Below are positions 38,131 through 46,394 of a stretch of DNA of 64,000 bases, in pieces. Under the pieces are notes generated by a model. That model made no database searches. It was not told the DNA's origin and was given only the letters and a program-made list of their open reading frames with translations. A program made the translations under genes and the position numbers. Numbering within the stretch: position 1 is the stretch's first letter; every line of letters begins with the position of its first letter. Source of the stretch: Pseudomonadota bacterium (GTDB lineage Bacteria; Desulfobacterota; Binatia; Binatales; Binataceae); contig JAJPKP010000021.1 of the NCBI GenBank assembly GCA_021323675.1, forward strand, positions 124,001 through 188,000, read 5' to 3'.

Positions 38131-38885
38131 AGGTCCGAACCCGTTTCGCATCCGTTGCGGCAATCCTGATAGTCACGGGGACCGCTTTGGTGTGCGTCCC
38201 GGCCGCGCAAGCTCAGTGGGATCGTCAGAGATTCAACGAAAGCGATCGCTTCCGCCGCGGCGGCGACGGCTTCGATCGCGGCAACTTCGGCCATTCCAGG
38301 TTCGACGAGTCCCGGCGACGCGAGCCCACCAGCACCTCCTCGTCCAGCCAGACTCATCCGAACGCGGGCAAGGACTACCAGGCCTACACTCAGAACAAAA
38401 ATGCCGAGCAGCAGGCCCGCTACAACGAGATGAACACGCTGCAGGAGAACCAGGAAAACACCGAAAAGCAGATGCACAACGAGACCATGAACACGATCAA
38501 CAACACGGCCGGCGACTGGGGCGGCGGCAGCAGCGACTCGAGCACCGGAGAAGCGCTGGGCGCGGCCGCGCTTGGAGTGGTCGGGGGCATGGCGCTTGGC
38601 TCGATGATGAACAAGCCGCAGCAGCAAAGCGCGCCGCCGGCGCAAAATCCGTATGCCGCGCCGCCCGCATACTATCCGCCGCCGGGCTATGGCGCTTATC
38701 CGCCCGCGGGTTATCCCGCATATCCCCCGCCGAACTATGGCGCGTATCGGCCGCCCGCGTATGCGGAAGCGCCGCCTCCGGGATATCAGCCGTATTACAA
38801 CGGAAGCCAGGTGGTGTATGCTCCGGCGCCAGGCGCGGCGGCCCCGAGCGCCGCGAGCGCTCCAGGCGCGCCATCGCAGCCATAG
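38127..38885 (+). CDS. Exported Pro/Tyr-rich repeat protein of unknown function
   Basis: A 252-aa secreted protein with a signal peptide ending AAQAQ. The first half is hydrophilic and rich in Asn, Gln and Glu. A Gly/Ala-rich hydrophobic patch (GEALGAAALGVVGGMALGS) is followed by a low-complexity tail from residue 172: repeated PPxY/PAY elements such as YYPPPGYGAYPPAGYPAYPP, then GYQPYYNGSQV and an Ala/Ser/Pro end. No catalytic motif is seen. It is probably structural or surface associated. It is translationally coupled to the DUF2092 gene. Confidence 0.78.
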   Translation: MKVRTRFASVAAILIVTGTALVCVPAAQAQWDRQRFNESDRFRRGGDGFDRGNFGHSRFDESRRREPTSTSSSSQTHPNAGKDYQAYTQNKNAEQQARYNEMNTLQENQENTEKQMHNETMNTINNTAGDWGGGSSDSSTGEALGAAALGVVGGMALGSMMNKPQQQSAPPAQNPYAAPPAYYPPPGYGAYPPAGYPAYPPPNYGAYRPPAYAEAPPPGYQPYYNGSQVVYAPAPGAAAPSAASAPGAPSQP

Positions 38886-38915
38886 AGAGCGATCGCCCGA
38901 AAGCGTGAACGGCAG

Positions 38916-40076
38916 ATGCTGAGAAGTGAAAAGCGAATTCTAACCACTCACACCGGCAGCCTGCCGCGCAGAGCTCCGCTCAGAGATCTTTTTATCCGCC
39001 GCAGCCGCGGCGAGGAGATCGATCCGGCGGCGCTCGACCGCGAGGTGGCCGAATCGACCCGCAACGTAATTGCCAGGCAGATCGAAGCCGGAATCGACAT
39101 CGGCAACAACGGCGAGCAGGCGCGGGAGAGCTTCTTCACCTATGTGCGGGACCGGATGAGCGGATTCGGCGGCCGCAGCTCGCGTCCCATGATGCGCGAC
39201 ATCGTGCAGTATCGTTCGTTCCTCGAGAAGATGCGGATCGGCGACCTGCAGATGGTCGATCTGATGCACGCGCCGATGGCGATGGGCGAGGTCCGCTACG
39301 AAAACCGCGCGCCGCTCGAACGCGAATGCGCCGACTTCAAGCGGATGCTGGCCGAGCGGTCCTCCAGCTTCGCCGAAGCCTTCATGACCGCGCCCTCACC
39401 CGGCATCATCGCCTCCGCGATGCTCAACCAGCACTACGACAGTTACGAGAAATATGTATTCGCGCTGGCGGACGCGATGAGGGTCGAGTATCGGAAGATC
39501 GTGGACAGCGGGTTCGTGCTGCAGGTCGATGCGCCCGATCTTGCGATGGAACGCCACACTTCGTACGCGGACCGTCCGCTGAACGAGTTTATCGAATATG
39601 TCGCGTTGAATGTCGCGGCGATCAATCACGGGCTTGAAGGAATTCCCGCTGATCGCATCCGGCTGCACGTATGCTGGGGAAACTACGAGGCACCGCATCA
39701 TCTCGATGTCCCGCTGGAAGAAATTCTGCCTCACTTATACGAAGCGAAAGCCGGAGCGCTGGTCCTCGAAGCGGCGAACCCGCGCCATCAGCATGAGTAC
39801 CGATGCTTTCGCGCGCATCCGCTGCCCGATCGGATGCTGCTTGTCACGGGGGTGATCGACACCAAGACCAACTACGTCGAGCATCCCGAGGTCGTTGCCG
39901 AGCGCCTTGAACGGGCGGCGCAGGCAATCGGCGATCCGCATCGCATCATCGCGGGCACGGACTGCGGCTTCGAAACCACCACCGGCCTGGGCGACGTAGC
40001 GGAAGAACTCGTGTGGGAAAAGCTCAAGGCGATGCGCGCCGGCGCCGATATCGCCAGCAAACGTTTGATGGGCTAG
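38916..40076 (+). CDS. MetE C-terminal-like cobalamin-independent methyltransferase family protein
   Basis: A 386-aa protein of the UROD/MetE-C superfamily: THTGSLPRRAPLRDLF at the start is the family N-terminal motif. The zinc-binding His/Cys pair is in RLHVCWGNYE and a later Cys is in GTDCGFETT. It lacks the N-terminal half of MetE, so it is not a complete methionine synthase. Related proteins include archaeal core MetE and CoM/epoxide transferases. Substrate is unknown. The neighbours do not give a clear pathway. It begins 30 bases after the preceding gene, with only a weak Shine-Dalgarno. Confidence 0.85.
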   Translation: MLRSEKRILTTHTGSLPRRAPLRDLFIRRSRGEEIDPAALDREVAESTRNVIARQIEAGIDIGNNGEQARESFFTYVRDRMSGFGGRSSRPMMRDIVQYRSFLEKMRIGDLQMVDLMHAPMAMGEVRYENRAPLERECADFKRMLAERSSSFAEAFMTAPSPGIIASAMLNQHYDSYEKYVFALADAMRVEYRKIVDSGFVLQVDAPDLAMERHTSYADRPLNEFIEYVALNVAAINHGLEGIPADRIRLHVCWGNYEAPHHLDVPLEEILPHLYEAKAGALVLEAANPRHQHEYRCFRAHPLPDRMLLVTGVIDTKTNYVEHPEVVAERLERAAQAIGDPHRIIAGTDCGFETTTGLGDVAEELVWEKLKAMRAGADIASKRLMG

Positions 40077-40117
40077 CGGCCTGAGTTCAAGACAGCTTCG
40101 ATGCTGGGCAGATCGCC

Positions 40118-41011
40118 TTAGCGAACGCGTGGATCGTTCGGCAGCGTCCGCTCCGTAAATCCGACAACCATCCCAAAGGCCTGATCGGCTCCCAGCACAA
40201 CCGTGCTCGTGCCGGCCGCTTCGGGCCGCATCCCCTTGGATCTCAGAAACTCCGCGGCGCGGGCGAGGTTGCGTGTCTTGAAAGTGAGCGAATGAAAGCC
40301 CTCTCCGTTGCGTGCGAGGTCGATGCCTTCGGCGCTGTCGGCGGAAAGCGGATGCGCCAGTTCGATGATGGTGTCTTCGCCGATGGCCACGTATGCGCTG
40401 CGTTTGCGCCCGGCGACTTCCTCTTCGCAGACCATCGACGCTCCCAGCACCTCGCAATAGAGCTTGCGGGCGGCATCGAGGTCCGCGACCACCGCGGTGA
40501 TATGAGAAGAGCGCTCGATTCCGAGCGGATGGCGCTCGCGCCAGAATTCGTTTGACCACGCGGGTTGCAGGCGCGGATCGATGGTGTTGCGTTCGATTAC
40601 GGCGAATTCGAGTTGGCCATGCGTCTGCCGCGGATGCGTCCAGACCGCGAATTTTTCGTTGGGTGGCGCGATCTCCCGGCCGACCACGTCCCACTGCCGC
40701 AAGCCATGGGAAGCCAGATGCGTAGAGAGCGCCGGCACGTCATCGACATACCAGGCGATCGAATGAAGGTGCTGGCCGAAGCGGTCGTAAAAGCGCTGGA
40801 CCGATTGGTTGCGAAGATTGGGCACGCGCGCCGGCGACATCGGCTCCATGATCACGTCGCCGATCGCGAGCAGCGAAGCGACCCGTCCGGCCGCCTTGGC
40901 CAGCCCGTGATAGAAGCGCGTGCATCCGAAGACTTCGTCATACCAGCGATCGACCGCATCGAGATCGCTGACCACATGCGTGACGTGAAACAGCTTGCCG
41001 ATCCTGAACAT
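40118..41011 (-). CDS. Two-domain VOC (glyoxalase/dioxygenase-like) protein
   Basis: A 297-aa protein with two vicinal oxygen chelate domains. Domain 1 starts FHVTHVVSDLDAVDRWYDEV, domain 2 SSHITAVVADLDAARKLYCEV at about residue 166. Metal-type His and Glu positions recur in each domain (HSIAWYV, HSLTFK). The arrangement resembles extradiol ring-cleavage dioxygenases and fosfomycin-resistance proteins, but it lacks enough diagnostic residues for assignment. GAGAGGA precedes the ATG. It converges on the MetE-like gene. Confidence 0.8.
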   Translation of the reverse strand: MFRIGKLFHVTHVVSDLDAVDRWYDEVFGCTRFYHGLAKAAGRVASLLAIGDVIMEPMSPARVPNLRNQSVQRFYDRFGQHLHSIAWYVDDVPALSTHLASHGLRQWDVVGREIAPPNEKFAVWTHPRQTHGQLEFAVIERNTIDPRLQPAWSNEFWRERHPLGIERSSHITAVVADLDAARKLYCEVLGASMVCEEEVAGRKRSAYVAIGEDTIIELAHPLSADSAEGIDLARNGEGFHSLTFKTRNLARAAEFLRSKGMRPEAAGTSTVVLGADQAFGMVVGFTERTLPNDPRVR

Positions 41012-41110
41012 GGCCGGGTCCTCTCGCCCGGACTATCACAAAGGAACGCCCGCAAAATCAACGGCTCGAGATTCGAGAGATTTGCCGCCAGGGCGCACCC
41101 TCTTAAAGGC

Positions 41111-42976
41111 TCACGCCTTTGACGAGGGTTCCTTGATGCACGCGATGAGGCGGTCGCCAAAGTCGGCGAGTTTTCGCTCGCCGAGTCCCTTTATTCGGCT
41201 GAGCGCTTCGATCGTTGTGGGTTTGGAGGCCGCCAGTTCGCGGAGCGTCGAATCGTGCATCACCACGAAGGGGGCGACTCTCCGCTCGGCGGCTATTTCG
41301 CGGCGCAGGGCGCGGAGTTTTTCGAACAGCGCCTCATCGACGTTCCGCCACGATGCCTCTTCGATTTTGGTGCGCGCGGATTTCGGTTTTTTTGCTTCCA
41401 GCAACTTGACCGTCCGCCTGCCGCGCATCACTTCCCACGATTGGGCATTGAGCTTGATTATCGGGCGCTCTCCGGTCGTGCGTTCGATCAGCCCTTCGTC
41501 GATGAGCTGATAGATCAGGTTGATGACGCGTTTGCGCGGCATCTCCTTGAGCAGGCCGTAGGTGGAAAGCTTGTCATGCCGCCACTTGCGCACACGTTCG
41601 TTGTCCGCGCCGATGAGCACATCGGCAACGTGCTCGATGCCGAAGCTTTGATCGACGCGCGCCACGCAGGATAGAACCTTCTGCGCCAGGAGGGTGGCGT
41701 CGGCGACGCCTTCGACTTCGCCGAGGCAGAAGTCGCAGGCGCCGCAATTTGGCGCCGGATAAGCCTCGCCAAAGTAGGCGGAGAGCTGCGCATGGCGGCA
41801 TCGCAGGACCGACGCGAACCGCCGCATCTCCTCCAGCAGCCGCTTCCCGTTTTCGGCCACCTCGGCGGGAACCTCCGCCTCCTCCGCGCTGCGCTCGATA
41901 AGCCGATGCCATCGGAGCACATCGGCGGCCGAGTAGAAGAGCACGCACTCGGCGGGCAGGCCGTCGCGCCCGGCGCGTCCGGTTTCCTGCTGATACGCCT
42001 CGATCGACTTCGGCATCCCCGCGTGAACCACGCATCGGATGTCGCTGCGGTCGATGCCCATGCCGAAGGCCACCGTCGCGACCACAACCTCGATTTCTTC
42101 AGCGGCAAACCGGTCCTGAGCTGTGCGCCGCGCATCCGCATCCATCCCGGCGTGATAGTGGGCGGCGCGGATGCCGCGTTCGGCCAGATACGCGGCCATC
42201 TGCTCGGTGTCCTTGCGTGAGATGCAATAGACGATGGCTGCCTCTCCGCGATGGCGGCGGAGCGTTTCGGCCACCTGCGCATTGACGTCATGCTTTGGAA
42301 GCACCCGATAGACAAGATTGGGACGATCGAAGGAGCCGACCAGGATGGCGGCGTTTTCGAGCCGGAGCTGTTCGATAATATCGCGCCGCACACGCTCGGT
42401 GGCGGTCGCCGTGTAAGCATGAAGGCTCGCGCCTTTGAAATGGTTCTTCAGCTCGGCGAGCTGCCGATATTCCGGCCGGAAGTCGTGGCCCCATTGGCTG
42501 ATGCAATGAGCTTCGTCGATCGCGAATGCCGATACGCCCAGCCGGGCGGCGAGTTCGAGAAAACGGGGAGTGAGCAGCCGCTCCGGAGCGACAAAGATAA
42601 GACGGTGCTTGCCGGCCGCGATCTCGCGCTCGGTCCTTCGCAGCTCTTCCAAATCCATTCCGCTGTGCAGGGCCGCGGCCGGATAGCCGCATGCCCTGAG
42701 CGCATCCACCTGATCCTTCATCAGGGCGATGAGCGGCGAGACGACGATATCGGTGCGGCCTGCGACCGCCGGCGGCGCCTGATAGCAAAGCGATTTGCCG
42801 CCCCCGGTCGGCATCACGACCAGCGAATCGCGGCAGTCAAGCCCGGCGCGAATCGCCTCGGCCTGCAGCGGACGCAGGCTTTGATACCCCCAAAAACGGC
42901 GAACTGTCGCCAGGATTGGATCGAGGGCCCGGGCCGCGGTTGCGGAATTTGGGTCGCTCGGTTTCGGCTGCGGCAT
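41111..42976 (-). CDS. recQ: ATP-dependent DNA helicase RecQ
   Basis: RecQ-type 3'-5' helicase, 621 aa from the ATG at 42976. The Walker A is VVMPTGGGKSLCYQ, the DEAH box SAFAIDEAHCISQWGHDFR, and motifs V/VI GFGMGIDRSDIRCV-like (AFGMGIDRSD) and QETGRAGRDG are present. The zinc/RQC region keeps four Cys (LRCRHAQLSAYFGEAY then NCGACDFCLG). An HRDC domain ends the protein. It acts in DNA repair and recombination restart. It is divergent from the thiolase gene. A longer frame upstream exists but has no support. Confidence 0.95.
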   Translation of the reverse strand: MPQPKPSDPNSATAARALDPILATVRRFWGYQSLRPLQAEAIRAGLDCRDSLVVMPTGGGKSLCYQAPPAVAGRTDIVVSPLIALMKDQVDALRACGYPAAALHSGMDLEELRRTEREIAAGKHRLIFVAPERLLTPRFLELAARLGVSAFAIDEAHCISQWGHDFRPEYRQLAELKNHFKGASLHAYTATATERVRRDIIEQLRLENAAILVGSFDRPNLVYRVLPKHDVNAQVAETLRRHRGEAAIVYCISRKDTEQMAAYLAERGIRAAHYHAGMDADARRTAQDRFAAEEIEVVVATVAFGMGIDRSDIRCVVHAGMPKSIEAYQQETGRAGRDGLPAECVLFYSAADVLRWHRLIERSAEEAEVPAEVAENGKRLLEEMRRFASVLRCRHAQLSAYFGEAYPAPNCGACDFCLGEVEGVADATLLAQKVLSCVARVDQSFGIEHVADVLIGADNERVRKWRHDKLSTYGLLKEMPRKRVINLIYQLIDEGLIERTTGERPIIKLNAQSWEVMRGRRTVKLLEAKKPKSARTKIEEASWRNVDEALFEKLRALRREIAAERRVAPFVVMHDSTLRELAASKPTTIEALSRIKGLGERKLADFGDRLIACIKEPSSKA

Positions 42977-43137
42977 AATCGGTTGACCGTTGTAACATGA
43001 AAGGCGCCATGTGATCCTCGGGGTCGTGCCGGTTGCGCAGATTTCCCACGGGTTACCCTTCTGCGCTAATCTGCGAAGACTGCGGATTTGAAGAACTTGA
43101 GATCGGGCCGCGGCTCGATTTTTGACGGAGGAAAGCG

Positions 43138-44322
43138 ATGCGAGATGTCGTAATTGTCGAGGCGGGCCGGTCCCCGATCGGTAAAAAGAAGGGCGCTCTT
43201 TCAAACGCCCATCCGACCGAGATGCTCGCCCAGGTGATAGCCGAAGTCCTCAAGCGCGCGAAGGTCGCGCCGGAACTGGTCGGCCAGGTGATCGGCGGAT
43301 GCATCAACAAGGTGGGCGCGCAGGCGTTCAACGTCACCCGGACCGCGTGGTTGACTGCCGGACTCTCGCCCGATGTGGCCTGCTCGACGGTCGATTCGCA
43401 GTGCGGATCGAGCCAGTTCGCCGTCAACCTGGCGGCAAGCATGATCGCCTCGGGCGCCGAGGATGTCGTGCTCGCGTGCGGCGTTGAAAACATGAGCATG
43501 CTGCCGATCGGCTCGGATGCGATCGCGGGCGCACAGGCGGGGATGGGCAAGCCGATTACCCGCAAGTATCGCGAACACTTCGAGTTCACCAGCCAGTTCG
43601 AAGGCGCCGAGCGAATCGCGACGAAATACGGCATCACTCGCGACGACACCGATCGGTTTGGGCTTGAATCTCAACTTCGCGCCGCTCGCGCTATCTCCGA
43701 AGGCCGCTTCGATTCCCAGCTCGTGCCGATCGAGGTTCCTGTTGTCCAGGAGGGCGGCGAACGATCGGGCGAAACCCGCGTCGTCACGCGCGATGAAGTT
43801 CCGCGGCAAACCAGCCTTGAAGCTCTCGCCGCGCTTAAGCCGGTCGCCCGTCCCGATGGCATTCACACGGCGGGTTCTTCGTCGCAGGTTGCGGATGGCG
43901 CCGCCGCGGTGCTGCTGATGACGCCGGAGAAGGCGCGCGAACTCGGATGCCGCCCGCGAGCGCGCGTGCGCGAGGCGTGTTTGGTTGGATGCGACCCGGT
44001 ACTGATGCTCGAGGGGCCGATTCCGGCCACGCGCAAACTGCTTAAGCGCGCGGGCCTCAATATCGGCGATATCGATGTGTTCGAGATAAACGAGGCGTTC
44101 GCCTCGGTGGTTCTTGCGTGGGCGAAAACACTCGGACCCGACATGAAGCGAGTGAACCCCAACGGCGGCGCCATCGCGCTCGGCCATCCGCTTGGCGCGA
44201 CCGGATGCGGATTGGTGACCAAGGCCGTCAACGAGCTCGAGCGATCGGGCGGCAAGCACGCGATCATCACGATGTGCTGCGGGGGCGGTCTCGGCACCGG
44301 AACGTTGATCGAGCGCGTGTAG
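43138..44322 (+). CDS. Thiolase (acetyl-CoA acyltransferase)
   Basis: A 394-aa thiolase, condensing or cleaving acyl-CoA in beta-oxidation. The active-site Cys is residue 89 (STVDSQCGSSQFAV), the His motif is NPNGGAIALGHPLGATG, and the second catalytic Cys is in MCCGGGLGTG (about residue 380). The start has GGAGGAAAG immediately upstream. Position between recQ and a terminator indicates a single-gene transcript. Confidence 0.95.
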   Translation: MRDVVIVEAGRSPIGKKKGALSNAHPTEMLAQVIAEVLKRAKVAPELVGQVIGGCINKVGAQAFNVTRTAWLTAGLSPDVACSTVDSQCGSSQFAVNLAASMIASGAEDVVLACGVENMSMLPIGSDAIAGAQAGMGKPITRKYREHFEFTSQFEGAERIATKYGITRDDTDRFGLESQLRAARAISEGRFDSQLVPIEVPVVQEGGERSGETRVVTRDEVPRQTSLEALAALKPVARPDGIHTAGSSSQVADGAAAVLLMTPEKARELGCRPRARVREACLVGCDPVLMLEGPIPATRKLLKRAGLNIGDIDVFEINEAFASVVLAWAKTLGPDMKRVNPNGGAIALGHPLGATGCGLVTKAVNELERSGGKHAIITMCCGGGLGTGTLIERV

Positions 44323-44365
44323 AAAGACAATGCGCGTGCCCGTGGCGCGCGACACAAGATATTGG

Positions 44366-44399
44366 AAGGGGCAGGGCCGTCAGGCTCTGCCCCTTTTTT
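44366..44399 (+). terminator. Terminator after the thiolase gene
   Basis: A 12-bp stem with one G-U pair (44367-44378 with 44383-44394) and loop GTCA is followed by a T run (44395-44399). It lies 44 bases past the thiolase stop, before the convergent TauE gene. Confidence 0.9.
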
Positions 44400-44408
44400 A
44401 CTCTGAGG

Positions 44409-45209
44409 TCAGACCACGAACAGTTTGAGCGCGACTGCCAGGAGCGCAAGCGAGATCAGGCGCCGAACCATCGTTTCCGGCAAGGAGCCCGAAAACAGGC
44501 CGCCCACGTAAACTCCCGGAATCATTCCGATCAGCAGGCTTGCGAGCAGAGTGAAATCCACATTGTGGAGCATGAAGTGTCCCGCACCGGCGGTAGCGGC
44601 CAGCAGGACTCCGTAGGCGATATCGGTGCCGACGATCTCGCCCGGGCTAATCGCCGGAAACAAAAGCATCAGCGCGGCCACGCCCACCGCCCCTGCACCA
44701 ACCGACGAAAGGGTTACCAGCACGCCCACAACGACGCCGATGGCAATCGCCAGGCCGTTGCGATGGTTGCGGGTCCAACCGGCGATCGCCTCGATGCGCG
44801 GCTGCCGATCAGCGCGTGAGATCGTAAAATCTCGAATTCGCTCATGGAATGCGATTGCAATCGCGCTGAAAAAGAGCGCGACCCCCAGCGCGATGCTGAC
44901 CAATCGATCGAGCGCGGCGATGTCGTTACGCACCGACCATAGCGTCACGCTCGAAACCAGGGCGGCAGGAAGACTGCCTGCCAGCATCAGCATCGCAATC
45001 CGCCATCGCACGCGCCCCTGTCGCCCATAAACCCACAGCGCGCCGGCTTTGGTGACGGCGGCGTAGATAAGGTCCGTTCCGACGGCTACGGGAGGGGCGA
45101 TGCCGCATCCGAGGATGAGAGCGGGCGCCATCAGGGAGCCGCCACCGACTCCGGTCAGAGCGACCAGGGCGGCGACAACGAAACCGAGCATGACGAGATT
45201 CAGATTCAT
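44409..45209 (-). CDS. TauE/SafE family membrane protein
   Basis: A 266-aa polytopic protein with about eight membrane segments and the TauE/SafE first motif GVGGGSLMAPALILGCGIAP (about residues 21-40), repeated in the second half as VGAGAVGVAALMLLFPAISP. The family exports sulfite, sulfoacetate or related organic anions; the substrate is unknown. Its promoter region (45210-45359) is AT-rich and contains an inverted repeat. Confidence 0.9.
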   Translation of the reverse strand: MNLNLVMLGFVVAALVALTGVGGGSLMAPALILGCGIAPPVAVGTDLIYAAVTKAGALWVYGRQGRVRWRIAMLMLAGSLPAALVSSVTLWSVRNDIAALDRLVSIALGVALFFSAIAIAFHERIRDFTISRADRQPRIEAIAGWTRNHRNGLAIAIGVVVGVLVTLSSVGAGAVGVAALMLLFPAISPGEIVGTDIAYGVLLAATAGAGHFMLHNVDFTLLASLLIGMIPGVYVGGLFSGSLPETMVRRLISLALLAVALKLFVV

Positions 45210-45268
45210 CTAATCGGATTACTCGACTATCTCTCTGACCCGCCCATACTCGTCATTATCGCCGTTTT

Positions 45269-45307
45269 AGTCAACAGTTTTGAGTAAGCCGATTTGATTA
45301 ATCGGCT
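45269..45307 (-). promoter_or_regulatory. Candidate TauE promoter with upstream inverted repeat
   Basis: Reading leftward, TTGACT (45274-45269) is followed after 17 bases by a weak -10, GAGTAT (45251-45246). Immediately upstream lies AGCCGATT-TGATT-AATCGGCT (45287-45307), a perfect 8-5-8 repeat that could be an operator. The region is unusually AT-rich for this genome. Confidence 0.4.
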
Positions 45308-45359
45308 AAAATAAATTTGCCTTTATTTTGCGGAACTTTTACGAGTTAAAATCGAGGCG

Positions 45360-46268
45360 TCAGCGCTTCAGGATGGCGGCGAGGGCGCTCTCGATGGTCG
45401 GGTAGCGCCATCTAAAGCCAGCCTGTTCAAGTTTCCTGGGACGGACCCGCTGACCCCCGCATAACACCATCGCCGCCTCGCCGAAAGCCAACCTCAACAA
45501 GAAGGCTGGCATCCGAATCAGACTCGGCCGACCCATCGCCCTTCCGATTGCGTGCGCCAGATCGCCGTTAGTTACGGGATTGGGTGCTGCCGCGATCATC
45601 GGGCCGGCCAGGCGCCCATCGTCGACGGCCGCGATGATTATCGCGATCATATCGTCAAGATGTATCCATGGGACAAACTGGCGGCCCGATCCGACAGGCC
45701 CGCCAAGACCGAATCTGAATGGCAGCATCATTGCGGCAAGCGCGCCGCCCCCGGCGCCGAGGACTATACCGATACGCGGAATGAAGACTCTGACTCCGCC
45801 CGCCCACGCCTCCATCGCGGCAGCTTCCCAATCGCGGCATACGGCGGCGAGAAAGTCGTGTCCGACGGGAGAATCGTCCTCGACGATGCGGTCGCCGCAG
45901 TCGCCGTAGTAGCCGACCGCGCTCGCGGAAACGAGGACTGTCGGGCGCTTTGAGGCTTCCGCGATCGCTTCGATGATTTCACGCGTGAGGTTGACGCGGC
46001 TTTCGACGATCGCGCGCTTGCGCTCAGGCGTCCATCTGGCGCCGAACACGGGCTCGCCCGCCAGATTAATCACCGCGTCGGCCAGCGCGATTTCGTCGCG
46101 AATACTCCCGCCATGGCGCGCGCAAACGAGCTTGATGGAGGGATTCAGAAGCGCGCGCGCTCTGCTCTCGTCGCGAACCCACGCGACCGCCTCGTGGCCC
46201 GCATCGGTAAGCCGCGTACATAGCGGCCGTCCGATGAAACCGGTCGCGCCCGTGATGAACACTCGCAT
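45360..46268 (-). CDS. TIGR01777 family epimerase-like SDR
   Basis: A 302-aa extended SDR of the TIGR01777/SDR39U family. The NAD(P) loop is FITGATGFIGRPL (residues 4-16). The family also shows INLAGEPVFGARWT and SASAVGYYGDCG, the latter keeping Tyr/Lys-type catalytic context. The C-terminal DUF1731-like end (RVRPRKLEQAGFRWRYPTIE) is present. The biochemical role is uncertain; related genes in some bacteria are linked to cell division or nucleotide-sugar binding. It is a stand-alone gene. Confidence 0.92.
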   Translation of the reverse strand: MRVFITGATGFIGRPLCTRLTDAGHEAVAWVRDESRARALLNPSIKLVCARHGGSIRDEIALADAVINLAGEPVFGARWTPERKRAIVESRVNLTREIIEAIAEASKRPTVLVSASAVGYYGDCGDRIVEDDSPVGHDFLAAVCRDWEAAAMEAWAGGVRVFIPRIGIVLGAGGGALAAMMLPFRFGLGGPVGSGRQFVPWIHLDDMIAIIIAAVDDGRLAGPMIAAAPNPVTNGDLAHAIGRAMGRPSLIRMPAFLLRLAFGEAAMVLCGGQRVRPRKLEQAGFRWRYPTIESALAAILKR

Positions 46269-46330
46269 CGGTCATCCTCCGCGAAGCCGAAGGCACAATC
46301 TCATCTGTAAATCTGCGATCTGCATGAGCG

Positions 46331-46369
46331 GAAAGAAAAGGGCGGCCCGCGATGGGTCGCGGGCCGCCC
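46331..46369 (-). terminator. Terminator after the 603-aa secreted protein gene
   Basis: A perfect 13-bp GC stem (46340-46352 with 46357-46369) with loop TGGG is followed leftward by CTTTTCTTTC on the minus strand. It lies just past the stop of the gene ending at 46395. Confidence 0.85.
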
Positions 46370-46394
46370 CGGCAACAATCCGTACCGCCCCAGC

